This document shows positions 23,381-32,535 of a stretch of 64,000 nt of DNA, one piece after another (positions within the stretch are counted from its first letter, which is position 1; every line of letters starts with the position of its first letter). This DNA comes from an uncultured Colwellia sp. (GTDB lineage: Bacteria > Pseudomonadota > Gammaproteobacteria > Enterobacterales > Alteromonadaceae): positions 1-64,000 of the forward strand of contig CAJWZC010000001.1 of NCBI GenBank assembly GCA_913049915.1. The letters are read 5' to 3'. Under the pieces are notes generated by a model that worked only from the letters and a program-made list of their open reading frames with translations, did not search any database and was not told the DNA's origin. The position numbers and the translations under genes are program-made.

Positions 23381-24832
23381 ATGACTTCTCATCTTGAGGA
23401 AACGTATCAAGCAAGCTGGCAAGAACGTCAAACGTTCGCTGAAAACATGCAACCAATTATTGGACAGCTTTTTCGCAACAAAGGCATTGAAATTTTAGTG
23501 TACGGTCGTCCACTATTAAATGCATCTTCTATTGATATTATTAAAGCACATAAATCAGTTGCTCTTCATGAAGAAAGTAAATTGCGTTTACGTGAAAGTT
23601 TCCCCTTTGTCGAAGCAATCAACAAAATGGATTTAGCACCTGCACGTATTGATGTAGGTAAGTTAGCTTATAGCTATTTATACCTCGGTCAAGCCAATGA
23701 TCTCTCTATTGAACAATATTTAGATAAAGAATTATCAGCAGAAAGTCGTGAAAATTCAGATCAAAAAAGCCAAGACGTTGTTCTTTATGGTTTTGGTCGA
23801 ATAGGTCGTCTTTTAGCGCGTTTATTAATAGAACGCGCAGGTCCAAATGCTAAACTAAATCTTCGTGCTATCGTTTTACGCCCAAGTAAAGGTGGTGATG
23901 ATTTAGAGAAACGCGCAAGTTTATTGCGTCGTGACTCAGTACATGGTGCTTTTAATGGCAGTATTACTATTGATAAAGAAAATAACGTAATTAAAGCTAA
24001 TGGTGCTTTTATTAAAGTTATTTATGCAAAATCACCAGCAGAAGTTGATTACACAGAGCATGGTATCAGCAACGCATTAGTTGTCGATAATACTGGTATC
24101 TGGACTGACGAAGACGGTTTAGGTCAACATTTACAATCAAAAGGTGTAGCTAAAGTATTACTTACTGCACCTGCTAAAGGTGATATCAAAAATATCGTCT
24201 ATGGTGTTAATCATGAAATGATTTTAGCGTCAGATAAAATTATTTCTGCCGCTAGTTGTACAACCAATGCGATTACACCCGTATTAAAAGCGCTTAATGA
24301 TGAATATGGTATTCGTAATGGTCATGTTGAAACTATACATTCATATACTAACGATCAAAACTTAATTGATAACTATCATCCTGCACCTCGTCGGGGGCGC
24401 AGCGCACCTTTAAATATGGTTATCAGTACTACTGGTGCTGCAAAAGCAGTAGCTAAAGCATTACCTGAGCTTAAAGGTTTACTAACAGGTAACGCGATTC
24501 GTGTTCCAACGCCTAATGTTTCAATGGCTATAATGAACTTAAACTTAAAGAAAGCGACTGACAAAACAGCGTTGAATGATTACTTACGTAATATTTCATT
24601 AAACTCACCATTACAAAATCAAATTGATTATACGGCTTCAGACGAAATAGTATCTACGGATTTAGTTGGCTCTCGTTATGCAGGTGTTGTTGATTCACAA
24701 GCGACTATTGTTGATGGTGATCGCGCTGTATTATACGTTTGGTATGACAACGAGTTTGGTTATAGCTGTCAAGTTGTTCAAGTGATGCTTGAAATGGCTG
24801 GTATTACCGTGCCGAGCTTACCACATAGATAA
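23381..24832 (+). CDS. GAPDH paralogue with ~130-aa N-terminal extension
   Basis: VVLYGFGRIGRLLARLLIERAG; SAASCTTNAITPVLKALNDEYG; VWYDNEFGYSCQVVQVMLEMAG. Confidence 0.93.
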   Translation: MTSHLEETYQASWQERQTFAENMQPIIGQLFRNKGIEILVYGRPLLNASSIDIIKAHKSVALHEESKLRLRESFPFVEAINKMDLAPARIDVGKLAYSYLYLGQANDLSIEQYLDKELSAESRENSDQKSQDVVLYGFGRIGRLLARLLIERAGPNAKLNLRAIVLRPSKGGDDLEKRASLLRRDSVHGAFNGSITIDKENNVIKANGAFIKVIYAKSPAEVDYTEHGISNALVVDNTGIWTDEDGLGQHLQSKGVAKVLLTAPAKGDIKNIVYGVNHEMILASDKIISAASCTTNAITPVLKALNDEYGIRNGHVETIHSYTNDQNLIDNYHPAPRRGRSAPLNMVISTTGAAKAVAKALPELKGLLTGNAIRVPTPNVSMAIMNLNLKKATDKTALNDYLRNISLNSPLQNQIDYTASDEIVSTDLVGSRYAGVVDSQATIVDGDRAVLYVWYDNEFGYSCQVVQVMLEMAGITVPSLPHR

Positions 24833-25011
24833 GTTTGATTATTTATGTTTCTAAAAGTGTATATTATTTAATAATATGCGCTTTTTAGTTTTAGTGGCTA
24901 GGCTGTATAGTATGTAAACTTTAGTTAATTGATGTTTTTTATCTTTAGGGCTTAAGTTATGAACAGTCTTGCAGATATATTTATATTGGTATTCAACGAA
25001 GAGTAGAGTTT

Positions 25012-25209
25012 ATGTCTATCAGCGTAGGTCAAAATGGTTCAGTTGCAGCGAAAGCAAGTTCAGGCGAAGAATTTCTCACCGCAGCAGTAGCTAAAAGCCA
25101 ACAAGAATTAGAAGGAAAAATGGCTTTACAGCTTATCCAAGCAGCAAATGTTATTAACTTACCTGCACCTTCAGGTAATATTGGCTTTGAAATCAACATA
25201 AAGGTTTAA
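25012..25209 (+). CDS. small protein, possibly YjfB-like putative motility family
   Basis: 65 aa, ELEGKMALQLIQAANVINLPAPSGNIGFEINIKV; weak family resemblance. Confidence 0.5.
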   Translation: MSISVGQNGSVAAKASSGEEFLTAAVAKSQQELEGKMALQLIQAANVINLPAPSGNIGFEINIKV

Positions 25210-25248
25210 TAGTTTTTATTTATCAATAATTTGAAAGTTTTTAGTGTT

Positions 25249-25587
25249 TTAAATACAGCGAGCTGGTTTTGGTAAGCCGGCATACTTTGTCGCTTGTTTT
25301 GCTGGCCCTTCAGGAAATAACTTATATAAATAACGGCTGCTGGCCTTTGCTTCACCAAATTCGGTTTTCATTGCTTTAGTCAAAGCACGGATAGCCGGAG
25401 AAGTATTATAGGTTAAGTAAAACTGCCTAACAAAATTAATAACTTCCCAATGAGCTTCTGTTAGTTCAAATTTATCATTTTTTGCCATAACTAAAGCTAA
25501 TTTTTCTTGCCACACAAGATGGTTAAGTAAGTAACCTTGTTTATCTGTAGCAATTATATTGTTCTCATACGATAAAACTATTGCCAT
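25249..25587 (-). CDS. tusE: TusE/DsrC family sulfurtransferase
   Basis: YLLNHLVWQEKLALVMAKNDKFELTEAHWEVINFVRQFYLTYNTSPAIRALTKAM...GLPKPARCI with C-terminal Cys. Confidence 0.93.
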   Translation of the reverse strand: MAIVLSYENNIIATDKQGYLLNHLVWQEKLALVMAKNDKFELTEAHWEVINFVRQFYLTYNTSPAIRALTKAMKTEFGEAKASSRYLYKLFPEGPAKQATKYAGLPKPARCI

Positions 25588-25874
25588 GTGATTACTTTAT
25601 TATGGTTAAAGGTTAATGCAACAACATCAGCCATGTCTATATGACTAACTTTTGCCATCGTTTCAATAGCTCTTGCCTGTGCGTGGCTTGAAATAATATT
25701 AATATTAATCGTACCATCTACTCGCTTGAGTAAACTATCCATCAATGAGTGTTTGAGGTTATAACAACCATCATCCATCAATACGACAGTATCTTGATGA
25801 TCCAACACACTTAAACACTGTGTGAAATCATTGGTAGCAAAAGCAGATTGCCTTACTAAATGTAAAGTGCTCAT
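25578..25874 (-). CDS. tusB: sulfurtransferase complex subunit TusB (DsrH-like)
   Basis: MSTLHLVRQSAFATNDFTQCLSVLDHQDTVVLMDDGCY; position in tusDCBE; start trimmed from ORF to internal ATG. Confidence 0.85.
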   Translation of the reverse strand: MSTLHLVRQSAFATNDFTQCLSVLDHQDTVVLMDDGCYNLKHSLMDSLLKRVDGTININIISSHAQARAIETMAKVSHIDMADVVALTFNHNKVITWQ

Positions 25875-25949
25875 GTTGTTTCCTTGAATAAACAGCTTTG
25901 AATATAAAGTATGAATTACCAATACCCTAAATATGAGTACCTGAAGGTA

Positions 25950-26348
25950 TTAAAACCGAAGTACATGTTGATGGCGATTAAGTGCTTTACTAAACTCAAT
26001 ACTTGTTAATACTTGCACATCATTAATATGAAATGTCTCATTAAGCTGACGATTAACTAAGGACTGTTGGCAAACATAGATGTCTTCAATATCGTAGAAT
26101 TCAAAAGCAGAAAATGTTTTTAAATAATCTTTAATTGAGACTAGACGACCATCCTGATTAGCAATTAATTGATAAACACCGTCACCTTGAAAAAATAGTG
26201 ATACCTTTTGTTCAAAGGAACCAAACATTAAGGCAACATCAAGGGCATCTTTACCGTCATTACTGCTAAAAGGCGCTTTACTATTGATAATGGCTAAGCC
26301 AAATCCTTTAGGTAAACTAGCGAGTGTTTGTTGCTCTATTGTCGTCAT
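25950..26348 (-). CDS. tusC: sulfurtransferase complex subunit TusC (DsrF-like)
   Basis: FSSNDGKDALDVALMFGSFEQKVSLFFQGDGVYQL. Confidence 0.9.
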   Translation of the reverse strand: MTTIEQQTLASLPKGFGLAIINSKAPFSSNDGKDALDVALMFGSFEQKVSLFFQGDGVYQLIANQDGRLVSIKDYLKTFSAFEFYDIEDIYVCQQSLVNRQLNETFHINDVQVLTSIEFSKALNRHQHVLRF

Positions 26349-26716
26349 TAAAACTGTACCAAGCGAGAAGCTTTTGTTGTTAACTCAACCAACTCACCTA
26401 ACCCAGAGACGGTAAAAGCTTTGTTTACTTGTTCGCTATCTATTGAGTCACATGTTATACCGCGCTTTTCAGCAGCAGTAATACAGATATGTAATGGTAA
26501 CTGATATTGTTGTTGTAATCGTTGCCAGTGCGCTATTGCTTGGTATTCATCACTGGCAATACTAATATCTTTATTCGCATGCATTGCACCATCTTGATAA
26601 AAAAAAACACCAATAACATTAATGCCAGCGACTAAGGCCGCCTCAACATACGTTAATGCTGTGATGGTTAAATGGCTATAAGGGGGAGTAGTTACTACTA
26701 CAGCAAGAGTTTTCAC
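26348..26716 (-). CDS. tusD: sulfurtransferase complex subunit TusD (DsrE-like)
   Basis: ALTYVEAALVAGINVIGVFFYQDGAMHAN; LPLHICITAAEKRGI. Confidence 0.92.
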   Translation of the reverse strand: MKTLAVVVTTPPYSHLTITALTYVEAALVAGINVIGVFFYQDGAMHANKDISIASDEYQAIAHWQRLQQQYQLPLHICITAAEKRGITCDSIDSEQVNKAFTVSGLGELVELTTKASRLVQF

Positions 26717-26767
26717 AACACATCCAAATTATAAAGGAAACAAAGATCATAAAGAGTAAAACAGCTC

Positions 26768-26800
26768 AAAAAAAGCCCCGCAATTGCGAGGCTTTTATTA
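26768..26800 (-). terminator. intrinsic terminator downstream of the Bax1-I gene
   Basis: AAAAGCCCCGCAATTGCGAGGCTTTT. Confidence 0.8.
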
Positions 26801-26842
26801 TAAAACATTATAACGTTTTTTTACGTAAATATTTAAGGTTTA

Positions 26843-27511
26843 CTAATCATCGTTGCCAAGTACACCTAATAAACTCAATAAATGTACAAAGATATTGTAG
26901 ATGTTTAAGTATAAAGAAACCGTGGCACGAATGTAGTTACGTTCACCACCATTAATTATACGGCTTGTATCATACAAAATTAAACCAGACATAATCATGA
27001 TAACTGCAGCACTAATAGCTAGTGAAAGGGCAGGGATTGCGAAGAAGAAATTAGCAACCATTGCTACTAATACAACAATTAAACCAACCATTAAAAAGCC
27101 ACCCATAAATGAGAAGTCTTTTTTACTGGTTAACGCATAACCTGAAAGTGCGAAAAATATTAATGCAGTGCCACCAAGCGCTTGCATTATCATCGCTGGT
27201 CCACCGGGCATTGCAGCGTATGCACTAAGCATAGGGCCTAATGATGCACCCATTAAACCGGTAAAAGCAAAAATCCAATAAACACCACTAGCAGAATCAG
27301 CTTTTTTGTTCACGACAAACATTAAACCAAACGCGACTAACATCATAATAAGCGCAGCACCGTGTGGTAGGTTCATTGCCATTGAAATGCCTGCGGTAAC
27401 GGCACTAAATGCAAGTGTCATTGATAACAGCATATAAGTATTTTTTAATACTTTATTAATTTCTATCGCCGAACTTTTAGTCGCCGTTTGAAAACCCATA
27501 TTAGATTGCAT
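26843..27511 (-). CDS. Bax inhibitor-1/YccA family membrane protein
   Basis: NKVLKNTYMLLSMTLAFSAVTAGISMA; LILYDTSRIINGGERNYIRATVSLYLNIYNIFVHLLSLLG. Confidence 0.93.
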   Translation of the reverse strand: MQSNMGFQTATKSSAIEINKVLKNTYMLLSMTLAFSAVTAGISMAMNLPHGAALIMMLVAFGLMFVVNKKADSASGVYWIFAFTGLMGASLGPMLSAYAAMPGGPAMIMQALGGTALIFFALSGYALTSKKDFSFMGGFLMVGLIVVLVAMVANFFFAIPALSLAISAAVIMIMSGLILYDTSRIINGGERNYIRATVSLYLNIYNIFVHLLSLLGVLGNDD

Positions 27512-27775
27512 AAAACTTCCTTAAGAATTTAATTCTATTTACTTGTTATAACTAAGATAAGGTTATTTTAGATAAGTTCAAGTTTTATATTATTAATATA
27601 ACTAAATAACTGACTTATACTAATTAAGTGCCTTATGACATATTATGGCATGGTGATTTTAAAAATACTACGCTTTGCTTTGTCTAAAAGTGGCAATTAA
27701 TTGTTTTATTTTGTAACAAGCAATTAAAAAGGTTTCTTCATTAAACCAATAAAGTGAACATTGAATGGCTATTAG

Positions 27776-28393
27776 TTAACATTGAAGCCATTCTAAGCCC
27801 AAAGATTGGTAACTGTTTATAATAGCTTGTTTTCTTTTACAGCTATTACTATGATCGTTGATCAAACCCGAGGCTTGTAGATAAGCATATACAGTGGTTG
27901 AGCCAAGAAACTTAAAGCCTCTTTTTTTCAAGTTTTTACTTAATACATCTGAAATAGTGGAGGTAGCCACATAGTCACCCAGATCATTTATATTACTGAC
28001 TTGTACTTTGTTATCCACAAATGCCCAAACATACTTAATAAAGCTACCAAACTCCTCTTGTATTGCCATAAAGCACTTAGCATTATTAACTGTTGCGGCA
28101 ATTTTACCTTTATGACGGATAATACTAGCGTCAAGTAGCAAGCGCTCTTCATCAGCTAAAGTATACTGTGCGACTTTAGCTACATCAAAGTTCGCGAACG
28201 CCTTTTTATAACCTTTACGTCTTTTTAATATAGTATACCAACTTAAACCTGCTTGAGCTGACTCAAGTACTAAGTACTCAAACATTTTATTATCTTCGAG
28301 AACGGGCACACCCCACTCCTTATCATGATAGCTAACATAGTCTATTTTAGTGATATCTAACCAAGGGCAACGGCAGGTCATGTCTACTGTCAT
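27776..28393 (-). CDS. tag: DNA-3-methyladenine glycosylase I
   Basis: CRCPWLDITKIDYVSYHDKEWGVPVLEDNKMFEYLVLESAQAGLSWYTILKRR. Confidence 0.96.
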   Translation of the reverse strand: MTVDMTCRCPWLDITKIDYVSYHDKEWGVPVLEDNKMFEYLVLESAQAGLSWYTILKRRKGYKKAFANFDVAKVAQYTLADEERLLLDASIIRHKGKIAATVNNAKCFMAIQEEFGSFIKYVWAFVDNKVQVSNINDLGDYVATSTISDVLSKNLKKRGFKFLGSTTVYAYLQASGLINDHSNSCKRKQAIINSYQSLGLEWLQC

Positions 28394-28575
28394 TGTATAA
28401 TCCTATTTTATTTATTTAGATTGTTTGAAAACAAGGCAAGCTGGCTATTTTTTTAGCAAACAAACCTAAAGTAGGCATAAATACTAAAATATTGCTTTAC
28501 AACGTACTAGAGAGACTTTAATATCCGCCTCGTTATCAAGCAAGCATTGTTTTACAAGCTTATTTGTTAACTTCA

Positions 28576-28666
28576 GGTGAGATGGCTGAGTGGTCGAAAG
28601 CACTGGTCTTGAAAACCAGCAAGGATTTGTAGTCCTTCTAGAGTTCAAATCTCTATCTCACCGCCA
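28576..28666 (+). tRNA. tRNA-Ser (anticodon TGA), CCA encoded
   Basis: GGTGAGA...CTGGT-CTTGAAA-ACCAG...long variable arm...GTTCAAATC...TCTCACCGCCA. Confidence 0.96.
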
Positions 28667-28761
28667 CATTAAAAGAAATGGCTAATAGCATTAGCGGTTT
28701 TTGTTTTACAAAGTTTAAAGATAGAAAAGAGAGAGATCTTTTTATCTATTTAATAGTCACA

Positions 28762-28852
28762 GGTGAGATGGCTGAGTGGTCGAAAGCACCGGTCTTGAAA
28801 ACCGGCAAGGGTTTGTAGCCCTTCTAGAGTTCAAATCTCTATCTCACCGCCA
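28762..28852 (+). tRNA. tRNA-Ser (anticodon TGA), second copy, CCA encoded
   Basis: Near-identical to 28576..28666 with compensated anticodon stem CCGGT/ACCGG. Confidence 0.96.
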
Positions 28853-28863
28853 CATTAAAAATG

Positions 28864-28897
28864 AAAAAAGCTGTTAATATTTAACGGCTTTTTTTAT
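28864..28897 (+). terminator. intrinsic terminator after the tRNA-Ser pair
   Basis: AAAAAGCTGTTAATATTTAACGGCTTTTTTTA. Confidence 0.75.
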
Positions 28898-29132
28898 GCC
28901 TGAAGGTTTTTAAATTAGTCCAACAGGATTGACTAAGACAATATACTTATTTGCCAGCACTCATTACATCTATTTTATCCGTATCTGTTTTTCAAAATAG
29001 TTAAAAAATAGAGGCTTTCCCTTTGACATAAAAATATCATTGCTTACTAAAGTTCGCCCGGTTACCACTAAACGAAATTTAGTTATTACTTTGGCTATAT
29101 TTGAATTGGTTAAACGTATAAATTAAGCAACA

Positions 29133-30089
29133 ATGCCTCAGGACTTCAAATCATCTTTGAATGAGCGTATTAATGAGTTACGTGAAGAGTTTGATTGTGA
29201 ATATCAAATTGCATTAAATATCACTGTACAGCCTACTAATGTCATCCAATACTTACCACAGCAATCAAATGTCAAAAAAGTGTTGCTAAACATGCTTTTA
29301 GATAGCTTTGTTGAATCTAAAAATGAAGAGCAAATTTTAGATTCAACAAAGCTATTGTCTCAACGAATCGAACATTTCATCAAATTTAGTAAGCTTAAAA
29401 AAGTTTCGGAAACAACGACGAGTAGTGTACTTAAGTATCGTGATTTGTTGTTAAGTCAAAAGAGAACTCACAAAACTAATAAAAGCTACTTAGCTGCCGC
29501 TTATCAATTTTTTAAGTAGTGCAGTTTAATGAACTATATCGATAAAAATACTTTTGATGGTATACCTCACTGGAATAACGAAGGCACTGGCTCATATTCA
29601 ACGCGGAGACGCTGGTAAACGAACGAATTAGATTTATTAATTCAAAGCGACGCCTGTAAAGCGAAAGATAAATATTTTCAATTGATAACATTAGTATTAC
29701 TTTATCAAGGATTGAGACCCAGAGAGACATGCCAGTTGTACACAGACGATATCATTGAAAAATGAGTGGTTAATCGTATCGTTACAATACATCCAACACT
29801 GTTAAAATTACACTTTGGAGACTTTGTTAAAGGCGTTCAATCCAAAAGGCCAAAGCCTTTGTTTAGTTGCAAACCAGGTGGGCAAGATGATGATTGGTCT
29901 AAAAATTATTATCAGCAATTATGCCGCTTATCAACTTCAATAAATTTATTACCCAATAATCGATCTTCGGCATACAGCTTTAGACATATGTTCATCGATG
30001 AACTCAGGCAACAAGAAGTAGACGAAGCAGTTGTAGCTTAGTTAGTTGGACATACGCATAAAAATCTTACTTATGTGAAAATAGCTGAC
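29133..30089 (+). pseudogene. tyrosine recombinase/integrase, four in-frame stops, no frameshift seen
   Basis: One frame: ...LITLVLLYQGLRPRETCQLYTDDI...YSFRHMFIDELRQQEVDEAVVA*LVGHTHKNLTY; stops at 29517, 29616, 29763, 30039. Confidence 0.85.
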
Positions 30090-30319
30090 TGTAATGGTTT
30101 AATGAAACTGGAAGGATTCTTTAGAAGCTTGAAGACAGAAAGGCTTAACAATATTACTTTTATAAATCACTCTTCAATTGTTGATGAAGTTGAAAGTTAT
30201 ATCAGGTTTTATAATTACAAGCGCCGATATTCAAGTATTGAGTATATGACGCTGCATTAGAAATATAATAAATTGAAAAACGTGGCTTAAGATCTTTCCA
30301 GTTTTAGTTGACCATTACA
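30090..30319 (+). mobile_element. internally deleted IS3-family derivative (~230 bp) with terminal inverted repeats and 3-bp GAC flanking direct repeat
   Basis: Left end TGTAATGGTTTAATGAAACTGGAAGGAT; right end reverse complement TGTAATGGTCAACTAAAACTGGAAAGAT; interior encodes EGFFRSLKTERLNNITFINHSSIVDEVESYIRFYNYKRRYSSIEYMTLH (IS3 OrfB C-terminus). Confidence 0.75.
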
Positions 30320-30350
30320 GACTTAATATTTTCATTAAGGACAATTTTGT

Positions 30351-31061
30351 TTAGTCATTAGCCATATAAAAGAAGGTAATAGCGAGTCTCTTCTCTCTTT
30401 TTTCTTTACCAAAATATCCGCTAGCACTATGGGCTATATTGCCTTTAAAAAGAATGAGTCGATTAAATTTGTTCTCAATATTGATATCTTCATACCAAGC
30501 ACTTGGAGGCAAGCTTTTTGTATTGAGAGCATCAACGAGATTTAGATAAGGATGATTGACGGTATTACCACCAGCAGCACCATTAGCATATTTTAAGCGA
30601 TAGAAAGAGGTACCTGATTGAGGTGCCGGTTGTTTATTAAGGTATAGTACAGCACCAAATCGGCATAATTTACGGTTATCTACATGAGGCCTTGCAGCAC
30701 CTTCTTCACCACCGACTAGGATCGCGGTGTTAGTATCAACAACTACATCATTTGACTCTGCAACCCAAATACTATCTTTAACAATTTGTTGTTTGATCCA
30801 TGCTTCTACCAACTCAAGCTCTTTTTTCTTTAATGCATTTTTAGAACGCATACCTGGCCATAGTTCACTGGTATAGGGCTTTCCTAATTTCCACTTTGAT
30901 TTATTATAACAGCGATTAGCAATATCTGTGGCTTGTTTATCAGTAAAAAATTTATCGGCAATCCAATAGTTTACATTTTCTTCAGGCTTCTCATATGGAA
31001 GAGTAGGCGAGTTTAAAGGAATATCGGGTAAGTCTAATTCTGTTGAATACTTGTCATGCAT
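30351..31061 (-). CDS. putative 2OG-Fe(II) oxygenase-like protein
   Basis: ARPHVDNRKLCRFGAVLYLNKQPAPQSGTSFYRLKY...RLILFKGNIAHSASGYFG: HxD...H pattern and jelly-roll-like core. Confidence 0.7.
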   Translation of the reverse strand: MHDKYSTELDLPDIPLNSPTLPYEKPEENVNYWIADKFFTDKQATDIANRCYNKSKWKLGKPYTSELWPGMRSKNALKKKELELVEAWIKQQIVKDSIWVAESNDVVVDTNTAILVGGEEGAARPHVDNRKLCRFGAVLYLNKQPAPQSGTSFYRLKYANGAAGGNTVNHPYLNLVDALNTKSLPPSAWYEDINIENKFNRLILFKGNIAHSASGYFGKEKREKRLAITFFYMAND

Positions 31062-31449
31062 AGAAAACTTCTCAATTAGGCGCGATAGAATGAATCATTT
31101 ATTATATTTTTAATCATATCATTATAACAAGTAGGTGGGGTTAAGGAAGTTTTTAATTGATTGGTTTTTATGATTATTCATACCTAAAGGTACAAATAAA
31201 GTTAAAAAATAGATCCTACTTTGGTATTATAAATTTTTATTTAAAACTTTATATAAAGGGGGCGCCTAGTCTAAGATAAACTTGTCAAATAAAGCTACAG
31301 GCACCACATTAGTAAATTTGAGGCAATGAGTGGTAACTTATAATCATGAACTATAACTAAAGTAATTTATCATGACACCCATAATAACTTATGCATATTT
31401 CAATCACTAATCTACACTTAATTTATCCTTATTAAGTGTGGTTATTGTT

Positions 31450-32420
31450 ATGGCTAAGCCTCGTTCACAACCAATCAGTTTACTTGATACCTAGTATTAT
31501 CAAATTTGTAGTCGTACGGTACGAAAGACTTTTTTGTGTGGGGGTAGATAAAGAAACAGGTGCTAGTTATGAGCATAGGCGTATATGGATTGTAAAACGT
31601 ATTTTTTAGCTATCTCAAGTGTTTGCTATTAATATTTACGCACATGCGGTGATGCACAACCACTTACACCTCGTATTGCATGTTGATGTTGAACAAGTAA
31701 AAACATGGTCAACAGTTGAGGTACTTGAGCGTTGCCACCAGTTATTTAAAGGGACTCATCTTACTTAGTAATACTAAAAGCAACGAACGTTAAATAAGTT
31801 TGAATTGGCTATGGTTGAAAGTACTGATGAAATATACAAACAGCGGTTAATAGATATAGGCTGCTTTATGCGCTCACTTAATGAGCCTATTGCCCGAAAA
31901 GCTAATAAACAAGATAAATGTAAAGGCCATTCTTGGGAAGGACGGTTTTACTCGCAAGCCTTGCTTAATAAAGGCACAATGCTTCCCTGTATGGTGCATG
32001 TTGATTTAAACCCAATACGAGTAGATATTGCTCAAACACCAGGAAAATCTGACTTCACTAGTATTTAACTACGCATAAAAGCAGCGATAAAAGGCGAACA
32101 ACCCACGGAATTATTAGTTTTACGGGTAATGAATACAAACAAATAAACACGGGTATTTGTTTTAGCTTACAATATTATCTAACCCTAGTTGATGAAACAG
32201 GGTGAGTGCTTAGAGAAGATAAACGAGATACCATCTCTTCTAAAGTAGCCAACTACCTATACGATTACAGATAAGTAATAAAAGCTGTTTAAAACTTACT
32301 ACTGACTTTGAAACTATTTTTATAGGCGCAGCAAAGAATTTAAGTAAATTTAGTGAGTATGTTGGTTTACAACGCGCTCATGGTATAGCTAATGCTAAAG
32401 TTTATTTAAATAGCATATAA
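31450..32420 (+). pseudogene. REP-associated tyrosine transposase (RAYT, Y1_Tnp/IS200-like) remnant
   Basis: MAKPRSQPISLLDT*YYQICSRTVRKTFLCG...INIYAHAVMHNHLHLVLHVDVEQVKTWS...GCFMRSLNEPIARKANKQDKCKGHSWEGRFYSQALL...VHVDLNPIRVDIAQTP; stops and frameshifts. Confidence 0.88.
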
Positions 32421-32535
32421 CGTCAAATATAGAATAAAAGAAATCAACAGTAATTGTATGTTTGTGTATTAATTCTTGTTGCCTGATAAGTATAAGTAAA
32501 TAGGTTAATTATTATTTTGTATTTTGTCATTGAGT

